64,000 bases of DNA. It comes from Rhizobium sp. CF080 (GTDB lineage Bacteria > Pseudomonadota > Alphaproteobacteria > Rhizobiales > Rhizobiaceae). Shown here in pieces: positions 8,861 to 17,916 of the stretch (the first letter of the stretch is position 1; every line of letters starts with the position of its first letter). The translations under genes were made by a program, and so were the position numbers. A model generated the notes under the pieces. It ran no database searches, was not told the DNA's origin, and saw only the letters and a program-made list of their open reading frames with translations. The stretch is taken from NCBI RefSeq assembly GCF_000282095.2, contig NZ_AKKC02000011.1, forward strand, positions 62,001 to 126,000, in the 5' to 3' direction.

Positions 8861-9790
8861 TCATTCCCCGAATTTTCTGTTTTCGAAGTCGGCTGACTGC
8901 AGCACGCGCCTGACGACGTATCCCGTCGATGCCCGCCAATCGGGCATGACAATGCCGTGGCGTTGGTGCAGTCTTGAACAGTCCAGTTGTGAATTGGCCG
9001 GCCGCCGCGCGGGTGTCGGGTAGTCGCTGGTTGGTATGCGGATGACCTGTGCCGAAGGTCCGCCATTCGCAGCCGAAATCTTGAAAATCTCGTCTGCGAA
9101 ATCCGCCCAACTCGCCGCGCCCGTTCCGGCCATATGAAAGATGCCGCGCAAAGCGGGATCGTTTGAAGCCAGCAGGTTTTGCCCGACGGCGATGATGGCA
9201 CCGGCAATATCGATTGCCGAAGTCGGATTGCCGATCTGATCGTCGACGATCCGCACCTCTTCCTTAGTCTCCGCGCTCTTCAGCATCGTGCGCAAGAAAT
9301 TCCGGCTGAACGGGCTGTAGATCCAGGCAGTGCGAAGGATGGCATAGTCTTCAGTTGCCGCAGCCACGTTCTGCTCGCCCATCAGCTTCGAGCGGCCATA
9401 GACGCCAAGGGGGGCGACGGGATCGGATTCGCCATATGGGGAAGGCTTGCTGCCGTCGAAGACATAGTCGGTGGAGAGATGAACGATAGGGACCCGGAGC
9501 GTTGCCGCTACCCGCGCTAGTTCACCAGGGCCTGTGGCGTTGATGGAAATGGCCGTCGCCGCATCTGTCTCCGCGAGATCGACCCCGGTGAAGGCGGCTG
9601 CGGAGACGATGAGATCGGGGCGGGCAGCCTGGACGGTCGCGGCGATAGTCTCTGGTGCGGCTAAATCGAGTTCGGGACGGCCGAGCGGAATAATTTCGAC
9701 GTCGCTTCGCCTGTTTGCATTTTCGAGGAGAGATTGGGCGACCTGTCCCCTAATGCCGGTGACTACGTATCGCCTGGGTGCACGCATCAT
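8861..9790 (-). CDS. rmlD: dTDP-4-dehydrorhamnose reductase
   Basis: The protein has 309 residues and belongs to the SDR-extended family. It shows a Rossmann motif YVVTGIRGQVAQSL near the N-terminus (the usual GxxGQxG reads GIRGQVA), STDYVFDG, and the YGRSKLMGEQ active-site Tyr/Lys pair near residues 130-140. It catalyses the NAD(P)H-dependent last step to dTDP-L-rhamnose. The ATG at 9790 overlaps the rmlB stop (ATGA), indicating coupling; the longer frame to 9859 is not used. Confidence 0.94.
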   Translation of the reverse strand: MMRAPRRYVVTGIRGQVAQSLLENANRRSDVEIIPLGRPELDLAAPETIAATVQAARPDLIVSAAAFTGVDLAETDAATAISINATGPGELARVAATLRVPIVHLSTDYVFDGSKPSPYGESDPVAPLGVYGRSKLMGEQNVAAATEDYAILRTAWIYSPFSRNFLRTMLKSAETKEEVRIVDDQIGNPTSAIDIAGAIIAVGQNLLASNDPALRGIFHMAGTGAASWADFADEIFKISAANGGPSAQVIRIPTSDYPTPARRPANSQLDCSRLHQRHGIVMPDWRASTGYVVRRVLQSADFENRKFGE

Positions 9791-10845
9791 CCGGTCCCGG
9801 TCCTGATCAATCCGAGGCGGTGGCCGTCGTATTCTCCGCGCAGCGGCGCCCACCACCATTCATTGTCGAGATACCAGCGCACCGTCTTTTCGATCCCGCT
9901 GTCGAAGCTCTCCCGCGCCCTCCAGCCTAATTCCGTTTCCAGCTTCGTCGCGTCGATCGCATAACGGGCATCATGTCCGGGCCGGTCGGTCACGAAATGA
10001 ATCTGCTCCTTGCGGGGGTGTCCGATTGGGCGCAGATCGTCCAGGATTGCGCAGATGCGCTTCACGACATCGATATTGCGGCGTTCGTTGCGACCGCCGA
10101 CATTGTAGGTTTCTCCGATCCGGCCCCGCTCGGCTATGAGATCCAATGCTCGGGCATGATCCTCGACGAAAAGCCAGTCGCGAATATTGTCGCCACTTCC
10201 GTATACCGGCAGCGGTTTGCCCTCCAGCGCATTGAGGATCGTCAGCGGGATCAGCTTTTCGGGGAAATGAAAAGGGCCGTAATTGTTCGAGCAGTTGGAG
10301 ATGATGACCGGCATTCCATAGGTGCGCGCCCATGCCTTGGCCAGATGGTCCGATGCGGCCTTCGATGCCGAATAAGGCGAGCTCGGATCGTAGGGGGTCG
10401 TTTCCGAGAATAATCCGTCCAGCCCCAGAGAGCCGTACACCTCGTCGGTCGAAACATGGAGAAAGCGAAACCCGTTTCGGTCCTGAGGGGCGAGTGCCTG
10501 CCAATAGGCTCGCGCGCATTCGAGCACGGTGAACGAGCCGAGTATATTGGTCTCGATAAATTGCCGTGCACCGAGGATGGAGCGGTCGACGTGGCTTTCG
10601 GCAGCCAGATGCATCACCCGGTCCGGCTTGAACGTCAAAATTGCAGAGCTTATTGCCGCGGCATCGCATATATCGATCTTCGAGAACCGGTAGGACGGCT
10701 TGGCCTCGACGGATCTGAGGGAGGTCAACGTGCCGGCATAGGTGAGTTTGTCGACGTTCAGGACCTCGTATCCTTTTTCGAGCACGAGATGTCGGATGAC
10801 CGCCGATCCGATGAAACCTGCCCCACCCGTCACTAGTACGCGCAT
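9787..10845 (-). CDS. rmlB: dTDP-glucose 4,6-dehydratase
   Basis: The protein has 352 residues. It has the Rossmann motif TGGAGFIGSAVIRHL at the N-terminus, HLAAESHVDRSI, STDEVYG, and the catalytic YSASKAASDHL (Tyr-x3-Lys), all diagnostic of RmlB. It converts dTDP-glucose to dTDP-4-keto-6-deoxyglucose using tightly bound NAD+. It lies 27 bases after rmlC and overlaps rmlD by four bases. Confidence 0.96.
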   Translation of the reverse strand: MRVLVTGGAGFIGSAVIRHLVLEKGYEVLNVDKLTYAGTLTSLRSVEAKPSYRFSKIDICDAAAISSAILTFKPDRVMHLAAESHVDRSILGARQFIETNILGSFTVLECARAYWQALAPQDRNGFRFLHVSTDEVYGSLGLDGLFSETTPYDPSSPYSASKAASDHLAKAWARTYGMPVIISNCSNNYGPFHFPEKLIPLTILNALEGKPLPVYGSGDNIRDWLFVEDHARALDLIAERGRIGETYNVGGRNERRNIDVVKRICAILDDLRPIGHPRKEQIHFVTDRPGHDARYAIDATKLETELGWRARESFDSGIEKTVRWYLDNEWWWAPLRGEYDGHRLGLIRTGTG

Positions 10846-10872
10846 GCTCTGAAATCCCCCAAGGAACTTTCG

Positions 10873-11469
10873 TTACTGGCCCCGACTGCGTTTGCCGATC
10901 TCGTTGTTGGCAGCGTAAATAAAGCTGGACGGAAGTTCTGCGAGCGTCGGCTGCCTCTGGTCCTTTTCCGACAGGATAGCCTTGTCCGCAGTAACAGGCC
11001 ATTCGATCCCGACCGCCGGATCGTTCCAGAGCAGGCCGCGATCATGTTCTGCACTGTAATAGTCGGTCACCTTGTAGGAGACGACGGTATTTGCCGTCAG
11101 CGTGCAGAACCCATGTGCGAACCCGGGCGGCAGCCAAAGCTGAAGGGCGTTTTCCGCTGACAGTTCCACCGCCACGAATTTGCCATAGGTCTGCGATCCA
11201 GTGCGGATATCGACGGCGACATCCAGGATTGCGCCGCTCGAACAGGAGACCAGTTTGCCCTGGGCACGAGGATGGGCCTGGAAATGCAGCCCGCGGATGG
11301 TCCCAACTTCAGCCGAATATGACCGGTTGTCCTGTACGAATACAAAAGGGCCTACTTCTGATTCGAAGAGATCTGCCCGGAACGCTTCGATGAAAAAGCC
11401 TCGGGAATCGCCAAATTTCTTCGGCGTAATTAATAAAACGTCCTCAATGGTCGTTCCGTCGAAGCGCAC
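10873..11469 (-). CDS. rmlC: dTDP-4-dehydrorhamnose 3,5-epimerase
   Basis: The protein has 198 residues and is a cupin. Family motifs are visible: PKKFGDSRGFFIEAFR, FVQDNRSYS, GTIRGLHFQ (with the catalytic His), VDIRTGSQTYGKF and LWLPPGFAHGFCTL. It carries out double epimerisation at C3 and C5. It is the first gene of the rml operon, so its promoter should lie in 11470-11865. The order rmlC-B-D-A differs from the common rmlBDAC order of enteric bacteria but is seen in rhizobia. Confidence 0.94.
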   Translation of the reverse strand: MRFDGTTIEDVLLITPKKFGDSRGFFIEAFRADLFESEVGPFVFVQDNRSYSAEVGTIRGLHFQAHPRAQGKLVSCSSGAILDVAVDIRTGSQTYGKFVAVELSAENALQLWLPPGFAHGFCTLTANTVVSYKVTDYYSAEHDRGLLWNDPAVGIEWPVTADKAILSEKDQRQPTLAELPSSFIYAANNEIGKRSRGQ

Positions 11470-11865
11470 AATTTCCCCGTAATCCCGAAATCGCTAGTTA
11501 TCAAGCCACATGGATACCCTAAGTGCAATTGGTTTGCGGCTCATCAGATGGGAGTGGATCATTAATTTGGCGTAAATGGGCGGGCGCTATCTCGACCGCA
11601 GAGTCGCGTCTGAAGAAATTTTCAGCTCGATAAAAGCCTTTGATGGTTAATTGGAAATCCACCTACCGGAAATTCGTTTCTGAAGTTTTCTGTTCGCGAC
11701 AAAGCGTTTGTTCAGATTCATGGCGTTCGATGGTTCGTGAAGTACCGAGCGCCCGTGACGTGTCAGCTACTTTATATCCAGCGCTCAAAATGCTTTCAGC
11801 AATCGAGAATCAGAGGATGTCGCAAGATTCCGTGAGTGATGGGAGTACGATGAAAATTTGAACTA
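11470..11865. other. Intergenic region before the rml operon
   Basis: Almost 400 bases without a gene, more AT-rich than the flanking genes. It must contain the minus-strand promoter of rmlC. On the far side it is cut by insertion element copy B, so the original upstream neighbour of kpsM is not preserved. No clear operator or hairpin was recognised. Confidence 0.5.
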
Positions 11866-11937
11866 GGCTCAGGAGCCATTAAATAGCTTGCAGCGTCGCG
11901 GTGGCTTTGATTCATTCGGATCGAAAGGAGCCCTGCG

Positions 11938-12692
11938 ATGAGTGATTTGCTGTTGTTGTCGGAGGCGCAGATGCGTCGGATCGAGCCGTACTTCCCGCTG
12001 TCCCACGGTATTCCGCGCGTTGACGATCGACTGATTTTGAGCGGCATTATTTTCGTTTTACCCAACGGGCTACGGTGGCGCGACGCGCCCAAGGAATATG
12101 GCCCGCACAAGACGATCTACAACCGCTTCATCCGCTGGAGCAGGCTCGGCGTGTTCAACCGGATTTTGGCCGAACTGACCGCTAGACGCGGCAGGCCCGA
12201 GCAGTTGATGATCGACGCGACCCACTTGAAAGCCCACCGCACCGCAGCCAGTCTGCTAAAAAAGGGGATGTTCCCCGACGTATCGGACGCACCAAAGGTG
12301 GATTGAACTCCAAGCTGCATGCCGTCTGCGATGGTCATGGTCGACCGCTCATCCTGCTTCTGAGCGAAGGGCAGATGAGCGACTACAAAGGGGCAGCGAA
12401 AATGCTCGCCGCCTTTCCCAAGGCCAAGACCCTATTGGCCGACAAGGGCTATGACGCCGACTGGTTTCGAGACGCCTTGGCCGCACGCAAGATCACGGCC
12501 TGCATTCCATCTCGGGCAAACCGCAAGAGCGTCATCCCACATGATCCGACGCTCTACAAAAAGCGCCACAAGATCGAAAACATGTTCGGCAGGCTCAAGG
12601 ACTGGAGGCGGATTCACACCAGATACGACCGCTGCGCACACACCTATTTCTCAAGCATATGCATCGCTGTAGCCGTCATCTTCTGGATGTGA
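11938..12692 (+). CDS. IS5-family transposase (OrfA 11938-12306, OrfB 12303-12692), copy B
   Basis: The translation is that of copy A. It begins after GGAG at 11928-11931 with MSDLLLLSEAQMRRIEPYFP. OrfA stops at TGA 12304-12306; OrfB has no independent ribosome site and its listed start is a TTG, so it is expressed mainly as an OrfAB fusion. All three catalytic carboxylates are present, so the element appears competent. Confidence 0.9.
12258..12264 (+). promoter_or_regulatory. -1 ribosomal frameshift signal in the IS transposase
   Basis: The heptamer A-AAA-AAG is in the zero frame of OrfA (codons CTA AAA AAG) and moves the ribosome into the OrfB frame, which is open from here to the end. Two small dyads follow (GGGG-ATGTT-CCCC at 12264-12276 and CCGA-CGTA-TCGG at 12274-12285) that might stimulate slippage. 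The same site exists in copies A and C. Confidence 0.8.
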
Positions 12693-12714
12693 TTTAACGA
12701 GTCCTGAGCCTAAC

Positions 12715-13623
12715 ATGACATTGCATTCACGCTTGCAGCGGCAAACGGTGAAAAAGGCGGACGCCCTCGGGCGGCTTCTCAACAAGCATACTTTTGCCAA
12801 TATGCTCGCTAATGATACAGTCGGAGTAAAGCCGACACAACCGGTACGGGGCCACTTGTTTTATCTCGGAAGTCATGTTCGCGTTGTCGCCGCGCTGTTG
12901 ATACGCGAGATGTCGACACGATTTGGCAGCAAGCCTGGAGGATATGTCTGGGCTTTCGTTGATCCGGCTGCGCATATCTTGTTTCTGTCGGTCATATTTA
13001 TGGCTATTTCGCATACGCCGGCGCTGGGCACAAGTTTTTTGCTGTTTTTCGCAACTGGATATATCGGATTCCAATTCTATCAGGCGATGGCCGGCTATCT
13101 GAACGGTGCATTAAGCGCAAACCGGGCACTTTTGAGCTATCCGAATGTGGCTCCAATAGACACTATATTTTCTCGATACATTCTCCAGCTCGGAACGACA
13201 ACTGTCGTCGCTGTTTTCGTCTTTTCAGCCATTAACCTGAGCTTGAAAACTCCGCTGAATATACATTGGCCATTCATTCTTGAAGCTGCTTTGGCAGCCA
13301 GCCTCTTAGCGTTGGGCAGTGCATTGGCAAATAATGTTTTATTCCTGAAATACCCGCTATACGAGAAGGTCTTTGGAATCGTCACCCGCCCCCTTTTCAT
13401 GGTCTCAGGTGTATTCTTCTTACCTGATTCGTTGCCGCATCCCGCGCGAGATGTCATACTCCTTAATCCGCTCGTTCATGTGGTGATGTTATTCCGAAAA
13501 GGTTTTTATCCCGAATATCGCGCTGCTGGCTTTGATGCTGGCTTTCTTTATAGCGTCGCTCTTCCCCTTTTATTAGCCGGGCTGCTGATATTCACCGGAT
13601 CAAGAAGGTCGTTGAGACAATGA
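12715..13623 (+). CDS. kpsM: Capsule polysaccharide ABC transporter permease (KpsM family)
   Basis: The protein has 302 residues. The ABC-2 type permease core covers ~50-300 with about six membrane segments; the conserved REMSTRFGSKPGGYVWAFVDP and NPLVHVVMLFRKGFYPEY are typical of KpsM/Wzm-type exporters. It moves lipid-linked capsular polysaccharide across the inner membrane with KpsT. The first ~40 residues have no match in the homologous permease at 24440-25210, and the start lies directly next to an insertion element, so the true start may be internal (for example ATG 12802). It overlaps kpsT by 4 bases. Confidence 0.85.
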   Translation: MTLHSRLQRQTVKKADALGRLLNKHTFANMLANDTVGVKPTQPVRGHLFYLGSHVRVVAALLIREMSTRFGSKPGGYVWAFVDPAAHILFLSVIFMAISHTPALGTSFLLFFATGYIGFQFYQAMAGYLNGALSANRALLSYPNVAPIDTIFSRYILQLGTTTVVAVFVFSAINLSLKTPLNIHWPFILEAALAASLLALGSALANNVLFLKYPLYEKVFGIVTRPLFMVSGVFFLPDSLPHPARDVILLNPLVHVVMLFRKGFYPEYRAAGFDAGFLYSVALPLLLAGLLIFTGSRRSLRQ

Positions 13624-14285
13624 TCAAACTGGAGAGGGCAACGAAACTTATCCGTGTCAAAGGCTTCACTAAGGCGATCATCAATGACGTCTCGTTCATC
13701 ATTCCTCGAGGTAAAAGCGTTGGTTTGTTGGGGCGGAATGGTGCGGGCAAATCGACACTGCTGCAGATCATCGCCGGAACGCTTGAACTGGATCAGGGCC
13801 GAGTTATCCGCAAAGGCAAGATCTCGTGGCCGTTGGGCTTCCAAGGCGGCTTCCAGAGCAATCTTTCCGGGGAGCAGAACGTTCGGTTCGTCGCCAGGAT
13901 TTATGGTGTCGATACCGAGGAACTCGTCGCGTACGTTGCCGACTTTGCGGAGCTTGGAGAATTTTACCGAGCGCCGGTCGGGACATATTCGTCGGGGATG
14001 AAGGCTCGGCTTGCGTTCGGCGTCAGCATGGGCGTTAAATTTGATTATTATCTGGTGGACGAGATTACGGCTGTGGGCGACACCAACTTCAAACAAAAAT
14101 CACAAAAGGTCTTTAAGGAGCGCTTGCGGGGCTCCGACGTTATCATGGTATCGCATAGTGCCTCCTCCCTCAGGGATTATTGTCAGACCGGAATTGTGCT
14201 AGAGGACGGAAAATTAACATACTATGATAATCTTGAGGACGCCATCAGTGCCCATGAGAGCAATATGAAGAGGCCCCGCACGTGA
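13620..14285 (+). CDS. kpsT: Capsule polysaccharide ABC transporter ATPase (KpsT family)
   Basis: The protein has 221 residues, the normal length for KpsT. It has Walker A GRNGAGKST near residue 38, the ABC signature YSSGMKARLAFG near 127-138 and Walker B YYLVDEI near 143. It powers export with the KpsM permease. It starts inside the kpsM stop (ATGA) and ends inside the next start (GTGA), so M-T-E are translationally coupled. Confidence 0.92.
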   Translation: MIKLERATKLIRVKGFTKAIINDVSFIIPRGKSVGLLGRNGAGKSTLLQIIAGTLELDQGRVIRKGKISWPLGFQGGFQSNLSGEQNVRFVARIYGVDTEELVAYVADFAELGEFYRAPVGTYSSGMKARLAFGVSMGVKFDYYLVDEITAVGDTNFKQKSQKVFKERLRGSDVIMVSHSASSLRDYCQTGIVLEDGKLTYYDNLEDAISAHESNMKRPRT

Positions 14286-15607
14286 CAGATCAGGCCGTAA
14301 CCAAGATTGGCGAAGCTGGCCGGCTTCAGCTGGTGGGGCAGCCCCAGCCTGCCGCCGCCAAGACAAGGAACGTTCAATTACTTGAAGACCTGCTGAAGTT
14401 TCGAGAGCCTGTCGAACAACTGAAACCTTCTACAGAGATCGAAGCCCCGGGGGACGATGTTTCTTCCGTTCCGATCCGCAGCCTAAAGACTCGCCACCTA
14501 GTCATCGTCGGCAGCTTCCTGGCTATCGTTGCGCTGCCTTCATCTCTGACGTCTCTTTATATGGCTTTCATCGCGGCCGACCAATACCACAGTTCCTCAT
14601 CTTTTTCCGTTCGCAGCATCGATTCTACGCAGCCTTCGGACATCCTTGGAATGTTCACGCAAGCATCAGGAGGGAATACACTTTCAGACTCCTACGTCCT
14701 GCTCGACTTTATACGAAGTGAACGCATGGTTCAGGCAATTGACGAAGCGTTCGGGATTGGCTCTGTTTTTGCACCGCGGGGGATAGACTACTTCTACGGT
14801 GTCAGCCGGCGCATGCCCATAGAGGACAAGCTCAGCTATTGGCGCCGGATGGTTAGTGTCAACTTTGACCATACGTCAGGCATTATGGTACTTGAGGTCA
14901 AGGCATTCGAACCCGAGGATTCGCAGAGGATCGCATCGTTCATCATTGCGCAGAGCGAAAAGCTGGTCAACGACCTCTCTCTATCGGCCAGAAATGAGGT
15001 TCTGAAAGTCGCACAGAGCGAGGTCCGTACGGCGGAAGAGCGCCTTTCGAGCGCCCGAATTGCATTGCGTGTGTACCGGGACTCCTCTCAGGAGGCGGAC
15101 CCGGTCGAAGGAGCAAAACTCGCGACCCAATTGGTCGCAGGACTTGAACAGCAACTCGTCCAATTTAAGACTGAGCTTTCGACGGCGCTGAGGCAAATGG
15201 GCGAGGATACGCCTCGTGTCCGCGTTATGCGCTACCAAATTGCAAGCCTGGAAAAGCAAATCGCTCAGGAGAAGCAGAGGTTCGGCAGCGGCGCGGTGGC
15301 GAAGCAGGGGCGCAATGCCACTGAGGACCAGCAGGGTGTGGCGGGCCGCATTCTGCAATACGAGACGCTAGAAACGAATCGTGAATTTGCGGAGCGGGCT
15401 TATACCTCTGCGCTCGGTGGTTTGGAGAAAGCAAGAATCGAGGCGAGCGCTAAACAGCGCTACTTGGCGGTGTTTATCAAGCCGACGCTGTCCGAGTTGG
15501 CGCAGTATCCGAGCAGGATTTGGAATAGCATCCTGATGCTCTTGGGAACGCTGATGATTTGGGGCGTGGCAGTTATGGGGTACTACAATATCCGAGACAG
15601 AAATTGA
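14282..15607 (+). CDS. kpsE: Capsule export inner-membrane protein (KpsE/BexC/CtrB family)
   Basis: The protein has 441 residues. It has an N-terminal cytoplasmic segment, membrane segment 1 at about 75-97, a large periplasmic region with long coiled coils (~225-370, for example SEVRTAEERLSSARIALRVYRD), and membrane segment 2 near 412-432. This is the polysaccharide co-polymerase-like architecture of KpsE, which links the ABC exporter to the outer-membrane channel. A KpsD-type outer-membrane partner is not in this window. Translation starts at GTG 14282, overlapping the kpsT stop. Confidence 0.9.
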   Translation: MTDQAVTKIGEAGRLQLVGQPQPAAAKTRNVQLLEDLLKFREPVEQLKPSTEIEAPGDDVSSVPIRSLKTRHLVIVGSFLAIVALPSSLTSLYMAFIAADQYHSSSSFSVRSIDSTQPSDILGMFTQASGGNTLSDSYVLLDFIRSERMVQAIDEAFGIGSVFAPRGIDYFYGVSRRMPIEDKLSYWRRMVSVNFDHTSGIMVLEVKAFEPEDSQRIASFIIAQSEKLVNDLSLSARNEVLKVAQSEVRTAEERLSSARIALRVYRDSSQEADPVEGAKLATQLVAGLEQQLVQFKTELSTALRQMGEDTPRVRVMRYQIASLEKQIAQEKQRFGSGAVAKQGRNATEDQQGVAGRILQYETLETNREFAERAYTSALGGLEKARIEASAKQRYLAVFIKPTLSELAQYPSRIWNSILMLLGTLMIWGVAVMGYYNIRDRN

Positions 15608-15706
15608 ACTTTGGACTCGTCCGTAAGTTCGCGGAATAGACATGTAATTTGCAAGTGACGTTCGCTTGCGAAGCCGAGGACTTTGGGACAAAAGGCTTCA
15701 ATTCCG

Positions 15707-16993
15707 ATGACGGCAAACCTCAAACCGGATTTGGCGAACCGTGACGTCTTTGCGTTGCATTTTCGCAGATGGAAAAGAGCGACGCTTCAGGCCTATTTTT
15801 CCAGTTCTCGTCTGACCTACCTGCCGCTTTATTTGGAAGATGAAGCCTTTCTTAGGGATTGGGCCAGCACAATTCTCGATGCGCCAAACCCTGTGTTTCT
15901 CTGCTGGAGTTTGAATGCGCCACCCGCCGCAATTCAGTTCGCGCGAAAGCACGCTATTCCTTTCTATTATATGGAAGATGGCTTTATCCGCTCACTCGTT
16001 CCAAACGCGAGTCAAAGCCCGCCATTTTCCCTGACGCTCGATTCTAGGACAGCCCATTTCGACAGCCAAGCTGCATCTGATCTTGAATGCCTTCTCAATT
16101 CCTATGATTTTGTGGGCGACTCGAAGCTTCTAGTCCGGGCGGCGAAAGGAATTGAGGCCCTCCTGGCATCGCGACTCAGCAAATATAACGGCCCAGACAC
16201 CTCTAAAGCTATGCTTTTGACAAAAAGAGCCGAATACCGCCGAATCCTAGTCATTGGCCAAGTGGAGGATGATGCCTCGATCAAGTTTGGATGCAGCACT
16301 CCATTTACGAACAACGATTTGGTTCGTTTGGCAGCACGAGAGAACCCCGGCTGCGAGATAGTCTACAAACCTCATCCCGATGTACTGAACGGTGTTCGCA
16401 AACACATTTCCAATCCGAATGATATAAGACACCTGTGCGAGATTATAAGCTATCCGACCTCGCTTCCAGAGCTGCTCGATACAGCGGATCATGTCTACAC
16501 CATCACCTCACTTGGAGGATTTGAGGCGCTCTTACGAGGTATCCCCGTCACCGTCATGGGATGCCCATTCTACGCCGGGTGGGGGGTGACTGATGATCGA
16601 CAGGAAAACCCGAGGCGTAATCGAAAACTCAGCGTGGAGCAGCTATTCGCAGGTTCATATCTTCTCTATCCGCGGTATTTTAACCCTGCTACGGCTGCGG
16701 AGATCAGTTTCGAAGAATGTTTAAATTTGGCCATTAGTTGGAGAGAATGCGGCGAGCCGCAATGGGCTAGGTCTTTGAACTTGTCCCCACAGAAAACGCG
16801 CTGTCAATTCGCCGGGCCTCGTGGCTCTTTAGGATGGCGTCACCTACTCACTCGGCCACTTAGTTGGATTATAATGATAGTCGGCGACGCTAAAAGCGCA
16901 GAAGACTTCCGAGCAGATCCCATCGCCTTCTTTAGAGAGTTGTCAAATCCAGTCTATAGGAAGATAGGAAGATGGCTATATCCGCTAGATTAG
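15707..16993 (+). CDS. Capsule polysaccharide biosynthesis glycosyltransferase (KpsC/KpsS-like)
   Basis: The protein has 428 residues and matches the Capsule_synth family. It shows FARKHAIPFYYMEDGFIRSL, ILVIGQVEDDASIKFG, IVYKPHPDVL, TITSLGGFEALLRGIPVTVMGCPFYAGWG and the C-terminal YPRYFNP. In KpsC two such units act as Kdo transferases that build the poly-Kdo linker on lipid; here only one unit is present, so it may be a single-function enzyme. The KPHPD and SLGGFEALL motifs are the CMP-sugar binding region. ATG 15707 is chosen; a TTG at 15683 is possible. It follows kpsE by about 100 bases. Confidence 0.85.
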   Translation: MTANLKPDLANRDVFALHFRRWKRATLQAYFSSSRLTYLPLYLEDEAFLRDWASTILDAPNPVFLCWSLNAPPAAIQFARKHAIPFYYMEDGFIRSLVPNASQSPPFSLTLDSRTAHFDSQAASDLECLLNSYDFVGDSKLLVRAAKGIEALLASRLSKYNGPDTSKAMLLTKRAEYRRILVIGQVEDDASIKFGCSTPFTNNDLVRLAARENPGCEIVYKPHPDVLNGVRKHISNPNDIRHLCEIISYPTSLPELLDTADHVYTITSLGGFEALLRGIPVTVMGCPFYAGWGVTDDRQENPRRNRKLSVEQLFAGSYLLYPRYFNPATAAEISFEECLNLAISWRECGEPQWARSLNLSPQKTRCQFAGPRGSLGWRHLLTRPLSWIIMIVGDAKSAEDFRADPIAFFRELSNPVYRKIGRWLYPLD

Positions 16994-17071
16994 ACTAATC
17001 ACCGGAAAGCTATTCGGGTCCTTGCGCGAGCCTTGTTCTTTTTTTCCGATATCGTGATCGGCATACTACTA

Positions 17072-17916
17072 GGCTCAGGACTCGTTAAATCACATCCAGA
17101 AGATGACGGCTGCAGCGATGCATATGCTTGAGAAATAGGTGTGTGCGCAGCGGTCGTATCTGGTGTGAATCAGCCTCCAGTCCTTGAGCCTGCCGAACAT
17201 GTTTTCGATCTTGTGGCGCTTTTTGTAGAGCGTCGGATCATGTGGGATGACGCTCTTGCGGTTTGCCCGAGATGGAATGCAGGCCGTGATCTTGCGTGCG
17301 GCCAAGGCGTCTCGAAACCAGTCGGCGTCATAGCCCTTGTCGGCCAATAGGGTCTTGGCCTTGGGAAAGGCGGCGAGCATTTTCGCTGCCCCTTTGTAGT
17401 CGCTCATCTGCCCTTCGCTCAGAAGCAGGATGAGCGGTCGACCATGACCATCGCAGACGGCATGCAGCTTGGAGTTCAATCCACCTTTGGTGCGTCCGAT
17501 ACGTCGGGGAACATCCCCTTTTTTAGCAGACTGGCTGCGGTGCGGTGGGCTTTCAAGTGGGTCGCGTCGATCATCAACTGCTCGGGCCTGCCGCGTCTAG
17601 CGGTCAGTTCGGCCAAAATCCGGTTGAACACGCCGAGCCTGCTCCAGCGGATGAAGCGGTTGTAGATCGTCTTGTGCGGGCCATATTCCTTGGGCGCGTC
17701 GCGCCACCGTAGCCCGTTGGGTAAAACGAAAATAATGCCGCTCAAAATCAGTCGATCGTCAACGCGCGGAATACCGTGGGACAGCGGGAAGTACGGCTCG
17801 ATCCGACGCATCTGCGCCTCCGACAACAACAGCAAATCACTCATCGCAGGGCTCCTTTCGATCCGAATGAATCAAAGCCACCGCGACGCTGCAAGCTATT
17901 TAATGGCTCCTGAGCC
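17072..17916 (-). mobile_element. IS5-family element (IS427-like), copy C
   Basis: An 845-bp third copy with the same ends, flanked by TA (17070-17071 and 17917-17918). It differs from the other copies by a few bases. With copy B it brackets the kpsMTE-kpsC-like set in inverted orientation. It lies about 80 bases after the stop of the KpsC-like gene and does not damage it. Confidence 0.95.
17090..17844 (-). CDS. IS5-family transposase (OrfA 17476-17844, OrfB 17090-17479), copy C
   Basis: Same two-frame layout as the other copies. OrfB has two substitutions relative to copy A (DWRLIHT where the others read DWRRIHT, and CIAAAVIF where they read CIAVAVIF). Neither touches the DDE residues, so the protein should still work. 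Confidence 0.9.

Larger units (their letters stand above)
11866..12710 (+). mobile_element. IS5-family element (IS427-like), copy B
   Basis: An 845-bp copy in inverted orientation to copy A, with the same terminal repeats and TA on each side (11864-11865 and 12711-12712). Together copies A and B bracket the rml operon as inverted repeats. Its right end lies 4 bases before the annotated ATG of the capsule permease gene at 12715, so any native ribosome site and promoter have been displaced. Confidence 0.95.
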
